This document shows positions 50,220-60,262 of a stretch of 64,000 nucleotides of DNA, in pieces. The stretch's first letter is position 1. Each line of letters starts with the position of its first letter. The notes beneath the pieces are model-generated. The model saw only the letters and a program-made list of their open reading frames with translations, was not told the origin of the DNA and did no database searches. Made by a program: the position numbers and the translations under genes. Source of the DNA: Bradyrhizobium sp. CCGE-LA001 (GTDB taxonomy: Bacteria; Pseudomonadota; Alphaproteobacteria; Rhizobiales; Xanthobacteraceae); assembly GCF_000296215.2 (NCBI RefSeq), contig NZ_CP013949.1, positions 6,999,501 to 7,063,500 of the forward strand. Reading direction: 5' to 3'.

Positions 50220-51947
50220 TCAGAGAGAATGGAAGGATATCCCGAAGACCGGAATAGCTTCGTCGAATCCCTTGATTTTGTGCCCGCCAAGCTCCTCAAC
50301 GGGTCGCTTGCCCTTGACGTCGGCGGCGACCTTGGCGTCGATCAGGATTTCCTTGTCTGCGGCAGATGCGCACAGTCGGGCCGCGAGATTCACGACGCTG
50401 CCAATGGCGGTGTAATCGAGCCGATCCTTGTAGCCGATCCGGCCGACCGTCGCGGGCCCGCTGGCAAGACCAATTCCGAAACCAACGTGGTAGCCACGGG
50501 ACCGCCAGCCGGCGATGAGGGCTTGCACGTTCTTCTGCATGTCGACCGCGAGATCGATGGCTCTCAGAGCAGGCTCTTCGATCGCGACGGGAGCGTTCAC
50601 CAGAACCATCAGCCCATCTCCGGAGAAGTTGACCAGCGTTGCCTCGAATTTTGCGATGACCCCGCCAAGGCTCTCATAATATTCCGACAGGACGCTCATG
50701 ACCTCTTCAGGCGCAGCTCCTGCTGAAAACGCGGTGAAACCGCGGAGATCGCAGAAGACAACGACGACTTCCGTACGGCGGCCGTCCAGCACACTGTCGT
50801 CGCCGGCTCTATCGACGAGATCGGCGACCTGAGGGGCAAGGAAACGCTTGAGCCTGGCTATGCGCTCCTGGTGCTGCTGCGCCAGCTCCAACTCGGACGC
50901 CATTCTGTTGAAGCTGTCTGCAAGGCGCTGAAACTCGTCCCCGGTGTGTATTGAGATGCGGTGGTCAAAGGACCCGGCACCAATCTTCTCCGTGCCCTTC
51001 TCGAGCAATTTGATCGGCTCCGTCATCCGGTCCGCCAATGCATAGGCCAGAACCCCCGCAAGTAAGCTGCTGATTGCGAGAAGCATTGCGGTCCGCCACA
51101 GTGCGGCATAGATCGGCGCGTAAGCTTCGGATAGCGGCTGCTCGACCACGACTGTCCAATCGGGGCCCTGTACTGGTGCCGCGCTGGCAGCGACATAGTG
51201 CCCTTGTGCATCCCGGCTCGTTGCGAACCCCCGTCCCGGCCCTATCGCGTCCCGAACGGCCCGGAAACGTTCGGAGGTTGCTTCTTCCGCCCCACGCAGA
51301 ACGAGGCTGATGTCGGGATGGGCGATAAGGCGGCCCGATCGGTCCAGGATGAAGGCGTAACCGGTCTTTCCAAACTTGATCGCCGAGATCACATCCCAAA
51401 TCAGCTTGAGGTTGACTTCGGCCACGACGGCGCCGACAGCCGGCCGGTTGCCGACAATCGCAACGGTGAGGTACGGTTCGGAGCCTCTGTTGTAGCTGAC
51501 GTCGCTGAACCAGATCTGGGTTGCGCGCGCACCGATCAAAGCGGGGTCGGCTGACCGGTCCGCGCGGCTCTCAATTCGATTGAGGCCAATCCGCGAAATG
51601 TAAAGACGCTCCCGACCATTGCCGTCGATGAGCGTGAGACTGGCGATGGCAGGCGCCTGTCGAAGCAGGCGCAACGCGTCGGTTCGCCGGCGTTCGTCGG
51701 GCTCCTCGGTCCACGGAAGCTGGACCAGCCAGCCCAGCTGAGTTGTGATCCCGTGGATGAAATCGTGTATTTCCGCGGCCGCTGATGCCGACTGGAGACC
51801 AAGCCACTGGTCAAGCCTCGCGCGCTGATCGCGATAGCCGAACCACCCTTCGATAACGCCGGCAAAAGCCAGCGGGGTTGCGACAGCCACGAAAAGCGCG
51901 AGCAAGTATTTACGAAAGAGGCTGCGAAACCGATCTTGAGGAATCAT
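50220..51947 (-). CDS. Membrane adenylate cyclase with Cache and HAMP domains
   Basis: A 575-residue class III cyclase from ATG 51947. One N-terminal span (YLLALFVAVATPLAFAGVIE) is followed by a large periplasmic Cache-type sensor (about residues 35-285), then a second span (MLLAISSLLAGVLAYALA) with a HAMP linker. The cyclase domain follows, with metal Asp residues in VVFCDLRGFT and FSGDGLMVLV and the transition-state Asn/Arg in GSVVNLAARLCA. It should sense an external ligand and make cAMP. It is the second class III cyclase in the window and unlike the first in architecture. It precedes the TrpX-type binding-protein gene on the same strand with a 128-bp gap. Confidence 0.93.
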   Translation of the reverse strand: MIPQDRFRSLFRKYLLALFVAVATPLAFAGVIEGWFGYRDQRARLDQWLGLQSASAAAEIHDFIHGITTQLGWLVQLPWTEEPDERRRTDALRLLRQAPAIASLTLIDGNGRERLYISRIGLNRIESRADRSADPALIGARATQIWFSDVSYNRGSEPYLTVAIVGNRPAVGAVVAEVNLKLIWDVISAIKFGKTGYAFILDRSGRLIAHPDISLVLRGAEEATSERFRAVRDAIGPGRGFATSRDAQGHYVAASAAPVQGPDWTVVVEQPLSEAYAPIYAALWRTAMLLAISSLLAGVLAYALADRMTEPIKLLEKGTEKIGAGSFDHRISIHTGDEFQRLADSFNRMASELELAQQHQERIARLKRFLAPQVADLVDRAGDDSVLDGRRTEVVVVFCDLRGFTAFSAGAAPEEVMSVLSEYYESLGGVIAKFEATLVNFSGDGLMVLVNAPVAIEEPALRAIDLAVDMQKNVQALIAGWRSRGYHVGFGIGLASGPATVGRIGYKDRLDYTAIGSVVNLAARLCASAADKEILIDAKVAADVKGKRPVEELGGHKIKGFDEAIPVFGISFHSL

Positions 51948-52270
51948 GATCCGGTCTCCTGGACAATCACTATAGGTACTATGGCTTAGAATAACATGCC
52001 GCTCCGCCCTCCAGCGCAGTTCATTCAATATCCGGACGCGCCACGGTGCAACGTTTGTCACCGCGTCGCCTGCTCGCGATCTCCATAGTGGCGATGACGC
52101 CGCAGACCTAGCGCGCGTCCGCTTGAACCCGGGTGTTGCGCGGTGACATGGACCGCCTCTGTCCGGCAAAGGATCACGCGGCTTCACATCTCGGTGGTGG
52201 ACCATGTTGCGACGTGAGGCATCCGCCGCGCCATGCGGTAATATCCGATGGTCGAACAGGAAGGCGTCTC
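51948..52270. other. Gene-free divergent region between the Cache cyclase and hydrolase genes
   Basis: No supported gene is seen in these 323 bases. An AT-rich patch (ACTATAGGTACTATGGCTTAG near 51969) lies just upstream of the cyclase and could hold its promoter. No operator or terminator is recognisable. Confidence 0.45.
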
Positions 52271-53134
52271 ATGCGGCTCCGCAATCTGGTCATCGCACTT
52301 CTCGTCATGGTCTCGATCGGCACGGCGCGTGCGACGCCGCAATGGCTACGCCTGCCGCCGACGCCGACTTTGCCCAAGGCGGCCCAGAGCGGCCTCGCGC
52401 CGATCAACGGGGTCAAGATCTGGTACGCAAGGTTCGGCCGCGGGCAGCCCGTGCTGTTGCTGCATGGCGGCCTCGCCAATGCCAATTATTGGGGCCATCA
52501 GGTCCGCGCGCTGCAGCGGCACTATCAGGTCATCGTCATGGAGAGCCGCGGCCATGGACGCAGCAGCCGTAACCAGGAGCCCTATGGCTACGATCTGATG
52601 GCCTCGGACGTGATCGGGCTGCTCGACCATCTCAAGATCAGAAAGGCCGCGATCGTCGGCTGGAGCGACGGCGCGATCATCGGCCTCGACATCGCCATGA
52701 AGCACCCGGAACGGGTGAGCAAGCTGTTCGCCTTCGCGGCGAACTCGGATCCGTCGGGCGTTGCGGACATCGCGACGAGCGACGTCTTCAATGCCTACAT
52801 CGCCAGGGCCGGCGAGGAATACAAACGGCTCTCGCCGACCCCGACCGAATACAAGAGTTTCGTCGCCGACATCACCAAGATGTGGGAGAGCCAGCCGAAA
52901 TGGACGGCTTCGGATCTCGCTTCCATCAAGGTCCCGACCTGGATCGTGGACGGCGATCATGACGAGGCGATCAAGCGCGAGAATACCGAGTTCATGGCGG
53001 CGAACATTCCGGGCGCCGGCCTGCTGATTCAGCCCGAGGTCAGTCACTTCTCGTTCCTGCAGGATCCGGAACAGTTCAACGATGACGTGCTGCGTTTCCT
53101 CAGGCGCAAGATGCCAGAGGCTGCCGCAAAGTGA
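52271..53134 (+). CDS. Secreted alpha/beta hydrolase
   Basis: A 287-residue enzyme with a signal peptide (LVIALLVMVSIGTARA). The catalytic triad is visible: nucleophile Ser in VGWSDGAIIG, Asp in WIVDGDHDEAI and His in PEVSHFSFLQ. The block LLLHGGLANANYWG provides the oxyanion HG motif and ESRGHGRSSRN follows. These place it with the proline-iminopeptidase/haloalkane-dehalogenase-like alpha/beta hydrolases. Substrate unknown. The start ATG 52271 directly precedes the signal peptide; earlier in-frame starts lack support. Confidence 0.87.
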   Translation: MRLRNLVIALLVMVSIGTARATPQWLRLPPTPTLPKAAQSGLAPINGVKIWYARFGRGQPVLLLHGGLANANYWGHQVRALQRHYQVIVMESRGHGRSSRNQEPYGYDLMASDVIGLLDHLKIRKAAIVGWSDGAIIGLDIAMKHPERVSKLFAFAANSDPSGVADIATSDVFNAYIARAGEEYKRLSPTPTEYKSFVADITKMWESQPKWTASDLASIKVPTWIVDGDHDEAIKRENTEFMAANIPGAGLLIQPEVSHFSFLQDPEQFNDDVLRFLRRKMPEAAAK

Positions 53135-53500
53135 CGGCATCGTCGCTCGAGGCAAAGCCTTGTCCGCCGCATATCCAAGAGCGAACGGAAAGCCCACCGT
53201 GTCTGTGCAATGACGAAAAATGGTGGGCACGACGCTACGCGCCTTTGCTCACCCTACGAAGCTGGTGCCTCGCTATTGGCTCCAAGACACCAGTTCGTCG
53301 TGCCGGCATGATCAACCGGGGTGCGGATTGCACTCCGCGAGGTCAACCTCACGGCTGACGTCCATGCGAACTGACCGATCCGCGATGGCTGGCGGACTTT
53401 GGGAGGGATTTGACCGAACTCCTGCTTCCAACCCGATGCACACGATCAGGCGTTTTGCTGTAGAGTTCAGTTCAAGAAGACTTTGTCAGGGGAGCAGGAA
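53135..53500. other. 366-bp gene-poor region with a palindromic repeat
   Basis: No supported gene is seen. At 53221-53255 the sequence TGGTGGGCACGACGCTACGC followed by GCCTTTGCTCACCCTAC is an imperfect palindrome with arms GGTGGGCA / TGCTCACC. This form is one I recall as a frequent bradyrhizobial intergenic repeat. The end of the region supplies AGGGGAG, the ribosome binding site of the next gene. Confidence 0.6.
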
Positions 53501-53785
53501 ATGCGTAAGCAGCGGATATCGCTACCATGCTTGACCATATTGGCCGTTCTCTGCAGCCTGGAAGCTAGGGCGCAGCAACAGGTTAGATCTGAAACGCCTC
53601 AGGAGATGCTCTCTGCCCAGATTCGCTCGCAAGGCTTCATCTGCGAGAAGACCCTCGGAGCAAAACTGGACAAGAAACGCTCCCGGCCAGATCGTGATGC
53701 CTGGGTTCTTAGATGCAGCAATGCGACGTATAGGATCACGCGCGCGCCGGATATGGCGGCCAAAGTCGAAGTGCTCCGTGACTGA
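53501..53785 (+). CDS. Small secreted hypothetical protein
   Basis: A 94-residue protein from ATG 53501, with AGGGGAG about 10 nt upstream. Signal peptide LPCLTILAVLCSLEARA-Q. The mature part has QEMLSAQIRSQGFICEKTLG and DAWVLRCSNATYRITRAPDM, with two Cys (FIC and LRC) that may pair. Similar small secreted proteins are common in bradyrhizobia, but none is characterised to my knowledge. It is monocistronic. Confidence 0.75.
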   Translation: MRKQRISLPCLTILAVLCSLEARAQQQVRSETPQEMLSAQIRSQGFICEKTLGAKLDKKRSRPDRDAWVLRCSNATYRITRAPDMAAKVEVLRD

Positions 53786-53948
53786 ACCTTGAGGACGCCA
53801 AATCGCCTGGCACGACTGAACACGCGAATGTTGGTCCTCGCGAACAAGGTGATCGCGTAGGTCCAATCGTGGTCGGTGAGCGAACATGGTAGTTCGCAAT
53901 AAGCGAGTCACTGAACATGCCCCCTCGCAAATGCGCCATGGCCCAATA

Positions 53949-53976
53949 AAAAACGCGGCGTTGCCGCCGCGTTTTT
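53949..53976 (-). terminator. Terminator after ftsH
   Basis: A 7-bp GC stem CGCGGCG / CGCCGCG extended by A/T pairs, with loop TTGC, and T-runs on both sides (AAAAAA and TTTTT on the plus strand). It lies 25 bp beyond the ftsH stop and could end transcription in both directions. Confidence 0.85.
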
Positions 53977-54000
53977 CAATTCGATCGGGTCGCCTTGAGC

Positions 54001-55926
<1,926 letters not shown>

Positions 55927-56205
55927 CGATCTTCCTTCGTGGTCGCGCGGATCGCGGCCTGATCCTTGGGCAAGTTGATTAGCTCAGTGCGAGGAAATCC
56001 CAAGGAATCCTCATCGTTAGACGGATACAATTTAGGTGCCGCCCCGGTCGCTGCCAAGGGAACGAGATGGGACTATTTAGCCCATCTTACCGCGATTCCC
56101 GCTGAAATAATGGCGCCGAAACCGGGGTTTTTCCTGCCTGGTTAAGGTGGCCTGACGGCGCGAAGGCGAATTGGCCGGTGTCATGATCCGACCTCATGCC
56201 GCGCA

Positions 56206-57261
56206 TCATGGACCTTTGCGCCGGCGGGCCGGCGCTGGCGCGATCTGGATACGCCCGCCGGCCAGGCTGATCAAGGCTCCCGCGAGGGTTTGCTTCAGGA
56301 CCGGCCGGCCATTTGCGGCCGCTCCGGGACCGGCCATCGCCCGGTCGAGCGCAGACATCAGGTTTTCGACCTTGCCGAGTTCCGCGGGCCCCTCGTGCCC
56401 GAGCGCGTCGATGGCCCGCAGCAGCAGGCGCAAGCGAACCTCCTCCGGCAGAACAGCAAAAGCCGAGGCCTCGAAGCTTCGCATGCCCACCTGCGGCGCA
56501 ACGTCGCGATCCCGCAAGCGCAAGAAGCGCTCGGCGCCATCGGCCAGCACCTCGACCGCTGCATTGGCGCGCGCCAGCCTTGCCGCGAGCCGCGCGAGCG
56601 TGCGCGCATCGCCGCCCTCGGCCGCGAGCAGCGGCAGCAGCGCGCGCAACCGCGGTCGGGTGAAGGCGGTGTCGCGGTTGGTGGGGTCGTCGGCAAAGCC
56701 GACCTTCGCCCGCTTCAGGGTCGCGATCAGTTGCGCCTTGGGAACATCGAGCAGCGGCCGCACCAGCACGATGCCGTCGCGCTCGCTGACGCCGGCCATC
56801 GCCGAGAGCCCGCCAAGCCCGCTGCCCCTGAGCATGCGCATCAACAAGGTCTCGGCCTGGTCGTCCCGGGTGTGGGCAGTCAGCACGTGGCTGGCGCCCA
56901 CGGCCCGCGCGGCTTGGGTGAGCAGGCGGTAGCGGGCCTCGCGGGCAGCCGCAGGAAGCCCCGTCTTCGGCTTTGCGCCACGCCAGCGCAGGGTCCGGTG
57001 CGGCAGTCCAAGTTCGGTTGCCAGGCGCTTGACCTCGCGCGCCTCGCGCGCCGCTTCCGGGCGCAGGCCGTGATCGACGGTGACGACGGTGAGCTCAGGG
57101 CCGCGCGCAAGAGCGCGCCGCCAGCGCGCGGCGAGCCACATCAGCGCGACCGAGTCGGGCCCGCCGGAGACCGCGAGCACCAGCGCCGGCGCAGCCTTCA
57201 GGTCGGCGAAGAGCCGCCTCGCCTCACGCGCGGAGATTGGTGAATTGTCGTCGTCTGACAT
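56206..57261 (-). CDS. tilS: tRNA(Ile)-lysidine synthase
   Basis: A 351-residue cytoplasmic enzyme that converts C34 of the CAU-anticodon tRNA-Ile to lysidine, giving AUA decoding. The PP-loop motif LAVSGGPDSVALMWLA is near the N-terminus, followed by TVDHGLRPEAAREAR and VLTAHTRDDQAETLLMRMLR, the ATP- and tRNA-contacting blocks. The C-terminal TilS domain is short. ATG 57261 (MSDDDNS) is preferred; ATG 57279 is an alternative. It lies between cpoB and ftsH on the same strand, the standard order. Confidence 0.94.
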   Translation of the reverse strand: MSDDDNSPISAREARRLFADLKAAPALVLAVSGGPDSVALMWLAARWRRALARGPELTVVTVDHGLRPEAAREAREVKRLATELGLPHRTLRWRGAKPKTGLPAAAREARYRLLTQAARAVGASHVLTAHTRDDQAETLLMRMLRGSGLGGLSAMAGVSERDGIVLVRPLLDVPKAQLIATLKRAKVGFADDPTNRDTAFTRPRLRALLPLLAAEGGDARTLARLAARLARANAAVEVLADGAERFLRLRDRDVAPQVGMRSFEASAFAVLPEEVRLRLLLRAIDALGHEGPAELGKVENLMSALDRAMAGPGAAANGRPVLKQTLAGALISLAGGRIQIAPAPARRRKGP

Positions 57262-57343
57262 GACGCGGCCCGGCATCATCGGCGGATGGTCCGCAATGTT
57301 TAGCGCAGCACCATCCGCATTGTCAGGACCCGGACGCCTGGTG

Positions 57344-58423
57344 TCAGCACTTCACCCGCTTCTGCTCGCGGTCGACCGCGGCTTTGACGCCGGCGGAGGC
57401 GCGCGGATATTTGCGGCCGACCTCACCGAAGGCGGCGCAGGCAGCCTCTTTCTCCTTCAGGGCGGCAAGCGACTGGCCGAGCCGCAACAGCGCGTCCGGC
57501 GCCTTGGCCGATTTCTCGTATTTGGTGGTGACGGCGAGGAAGGCTTCCGCGGAGTCGCGATATTGCTGGCGCTGGAAGTAGCTCTCGCCGAGCCAGTATT
57601 GCGCATCGCCGAGCAGCGGATCGCTCGGGTATTTCTGCGCGAAATTCTTCATGGTCTGCTCGGCCAGCGCATAGTCCTTGCGCTGCATGTAGCCGATGCC
57701 GAGATCGAACTCGTCGCGCGGCGTCGCCGAGGGCGGCAGCGTGGTCAGGCCGGCGCCGCCAGACGGTGCGGGATAGCCGGATTGGGCCGGCGGATAGCCG
57801 GGCCGCGCGGCCGGAGGAGCAGCCTGCTGCTGATAGCGGGGGCTGGTGTTGGCGAGATCCAGCGGCTCGCCGGCGCCGCGGCCGCCGGGCGCTCCAATGG
57901 GGGGACCCGCCGGCATCGGCTGCGGGCCGCCGCCGAGCGCGCGCGGCGCGCCGGGCGCGTTGGGATTCTGGTTCGGATCGAAGGCATCGCCGCGGCGGCG
58001 CGTGCCGGGGGCGCCGGGCGCCGGCTGCTCCTGCACGATCGGTGCGGGCGCGGCGATCTGCGGCTGCTCGTAGTTCGGTTGCACGGCCTGCTGCTGCGGC
58101 TGTTGCTGGCGATATCCCGGGGCGACTTGGCCTTGTCCGATCTGAGCGGGCGGCATCGCCGCGACGCTGGGCGCCTGTCCGGGCGCAGCTTGTGCGCCAC
58201 CTTCGAGCGCCCGCAGCCGCTCCTCGAGCTGGCGGTTGCGATATTGCAGCTCTTCGTTCTGGCCGGTGAGCTGGCGCAGCTGGTTCTCCAGCCGCTCGAT
58301 CCGCATCTCGGGATCGGCATCATCGGACTGCGCAAAGATCGATTGTGCAAGCGCGGGCGAGCACAAGGAGAGCAGCGCGGCAGTCGCCACGGTGCCGGTA
58401 AAGACCTTAAATCTGGATGACAT
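57344..58423 (-). CDS. cpoB: Tol-Pal system protein CpoB (YbgF)
   Basis: A 359-residue periplasmic protein from ATG 58423 with a signal peptide (VATAALLSLCSPALA-Q). An N-terminal coiled coil (PEMRIERLENQLRQLTGQNE) mediates trimer formation, then a long Pro/Gln/Gly-rich disordered linker (about 70-230), then C-terminal TPR repeats starting PRDEFDLGIGYMQRKDYALA with GDAQYWLGESYFQRQQYRDS. CpoB coordinates Tol-Pal constriction with peptidoglycan synthesis. It follows pal, but a terminator lies between the two genes. Confidence 0.93.
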   Translation of the reverse strand: MSSRFKVFTGTVATAALLSLCSPALAQSIFAQSDDADPEMRIERLENQLRQLTGQNEELQYRNRQLEERLRALEGGAQAAPGQAPSVAAMPPAQIGQGQVAPGYRQQQPQQQAVQPNYEQPQIAAPAPIVQEQPAPGAPGTRRRGDAFDPNQNPNAPGAPRALGGGPQPMPAGPPIGAPGGRGAGEPLDLANTSPRYQQQAAPPAARPGYPPAQSGYPAPSGGAGLTTLPPSATPRDEFDLGIGYMQRKDYALAEQTMKNFAQKYPSDPLLGDAQYWLGESYFQRQQYRDSAEAFLAVTTKYEKSAKAPDALLRLGQSLAALKEKEAACAAFGEVGRKYPRASAGVKAAVDREQKRVKC

Positions 58424-58548
58424 CTTGCCCTGACGACAAAAGCGAAATGGCCTGCGACGGAACATTCGAGGCGCCACACATCGAAGTGGAGTACGCCAAA
58501 AATGTGACTGGTACCAAGGGGTTTCTGTCACAGAATGCTGAAACGAAA

Positions 58549-58570
58549 CCGGCGCCCGAGAGGGCGCCGG
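58549..58570 (-). terminator. Terminator between pal and cpoB
   Basis: A perfect 9-bp stem CCGGCGCCC / GGGCGCCGG with a GAGA loop, 40 bp beyond the pal stop. On the minus strand it is followed by TTTCGTTTC. It probably makes cpoB expression depend partly on its own promoter within 58424-58548. Confidence 0.8.
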
Positions 58571-58610
58571 CATAATCGGTTTCTAAAGATGAACGGCGGC
58601 TGACTGATCG

Positions 58611-59099
58611 TCAGGAGCTCGCGTTCAAGACGGTGACGGCGCGCCGGTTCTGCGACCAGCAGGAGATGTCGTTACAGACGGCGACCGGCCGCTCCTTGCC
58701 GTAGGAGATCGTGCGCATGCGGTTCGGATCGATGCCGCGCGAGGCGAGGAACGAACGCACCGACTGGGCTCTGCGAGCGCCGAGGGCGATGTTGTATTCG
58801 CGGGTGCCGCGCTCGTCGGCATGGCCTTCGATGGTGAAGCTGTAGCGCGGATAGGTCTGGAGCCACTGCGCTTGCTTCTCCAGGGTCACGATCGCCTGCG
58901 GGGTCAGATCGGTCTGGTCGCTTTCGAAGAACACGCGGTCGCCGACATTGACCACGAAGTCCTGCTGGCTGCCGGGCGTCGCCGCGTTGGCCATCGCATC
59001 CGTCGCAGCATTCTTGTTGGCGCAGGCGCCCATCGACAGCGCGACGGCAAGCACCGCGACCAGCTTCAATCCCTGGAGGATACGCATAGGATGTTTCAT
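58611..59099 (-). CDS. pal: Peptidoglycan-associated lipoprotein Pal
   Basis: A 162-residue outer-membrane lipoprotein. The signal segment LVAVLAVALSMGAC ends in the lipobox (MGAC), so the mature N-terminal Cys is lipidated. The OmpA-like domain has FFESDQTDLTPQAIVTLEKQ and EGHADERGTREYNIALGARR, the meso-DAP-binding block, and the end VAVCNDISCWSQNRRAVTVL with two Cys. Pal ties the outer membrane to the cell wall at division together with TolB. GGAGG precedes ATG 59099. It is separated from tolB by two other genes here. Confidence 0.97.
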   Translation of the reverse strand: MKHPMRILQGLKLVAVLAVALSMGACANKNAATDAMANAATPGSQQDFVVNVGDRVFFESDQTDLTPQAIVTLEKQAQWLQTYPRYSFTIEGHADERGTREYNIALGARRAQSVRSFLASRGIDPNRMRTISYGKERPVAVCNDISCWSQNRRAVTVLNASS

Positions 59100-59379
59100 T
59101 CCGGAGCCTCCACGCTCGCGTTAGTCCACTGCTGTCCGGTCTACAGGGGGTTGGTTAAGCGAACGTTCCGTCAACCTTGACGGAACCTTGCCTCAGCCGC
59201 TCAAATGCCCCCAACCAGCGAAAAGCAAACGCCATGGTTAATGGGTTGTAAATGTGGCGCGAGGGTGAAGGCAAGTCGCACGGCCGGCAAAAACCCCTGC
59301 GTTTGCTGGAATTTTGGGCCGGTGTTGTCTGCGTCCCCGGCCGCACGGGCCGGTTGGAGGCAAAATTGCGGGCCGACCT

Positions 59380-60105
59380 TCAGGCCTGCGCCGTGCTCGC
59401 GACGAGCACCGGGCGCGGCACGGCAGCGCGCACGTTCCCCCGGTCGAACAGCATGCGCCGCTCGAAGGCGCTCGAGCGCATGATCGGGAAGCGGGTCAGG
59501 ACCCGCTCGCGGAGGCTGCGGAAATCGGAAGCCATCAAGGCGACCGGCTTCAGCACGTTCGGGAACGAACGCGGCTCCGTGATCGCCTCGTGCAGGAAGA
59601 CCCGGCGGTAGAACGCCTGATGCTCCGCCCGGACCTGCGCCAGCCCGGTGTCCGCGTTGAAATGGTCGCAAGCCAGATAGGCAAGGCGCAGGGTGACGTA
59701 GGGCAGCTCCGGAAACCGCCGGGCCTGCTCCGGATCGGCAACGAAGCGCGCCGGATCGACGAAAACCTCGCCGCGGTCGAGACGGGGGTGAAGCACGTCG
59801 CCGAACAACTCGGTCGCATAGGACATGCGCTGGTCCGACGTCAGGATGTGCAGGCGGACGGAGCTGCAGAGTTCGCCATCGACGTGAATCCCGAACGTCC
59901 AGGCGTTCGGCGCATCGTCATAGCGGTCGCTGACGCGACGGGACTCCGCCGGCAGGATCAATCCGCCGTGCAGATAAGCGCGATAGCGCATTTGATAGAG
60001 GCGGTCTTTATCTTCCGGAGTTTCGATGAGCCTGTAGTCGACCCGATCAAAAATCCCTGCCCCCCGCATCAACAGCGGAGCGCGCGGCTCGGCCCGGGAT
60101 TCCAT
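59380..60105 (-). CDS. FeeM-like N-acyl amino acid synthase / autoinducer-synthase-fold acyltransferase
   Basis: A 241-residue protein from ATG 60105 (GGAG 6 nt upstream). It is a GNAT-fold enzyme related to LuxI and FeeM: VDYRLIETPEDKDRLYQMRY followed by RAYLHGGLI fits the N-terminal acyl-ACP synthase block, and NAWTFGIHVDGELCSSVRLH and VTLRLAYLACDHFNADTGLA continue the fold. FeeM-type enzymes join a fatty acyl group from acyl-ACP to an amino acid such as Tyr. The product here is unknown, and it could instead make another acylated signal or lipid. It is placed between pal and a membrane GGDEF-EAL gene, inside the tol-pal locus. Confidence 0.75.
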   Translation of the reverse strand: MESRAEPRAPLLMRGAGIFDRVDYRLIETPEDKDRLYQMRYRAYLHGGLILPAESRRVSDRYDDAPNAWTFGIHVDGELCSSVRLHILTSDQRMSYATELFGDVLHPRLDRGEVFVDPARFVADPEQARRFPELPYVTLRLAYLACDHFNADTGLAQVRAEHQAFYRRVFLHEAITEPRSFPNVLKPVALMASDFRSLRERVLTRFPIMRSSAFERRMLFDRGNVRAAVPRPVLVASTAQA

Positions 60106-60262
60106 CTGATACTCCACTCGTCCAGCAACTTCCGCGAGTTTAAAACATTAACGCCTCCTTAACCGAATTGCAAAGGCTTGAATCGATTACGGTTAACCCC
60201 CCGTACGACTACGGTGGCGCTGTAACGCGCAGAAAACGACGGGAAATCTCGAGGCTTGAGAA

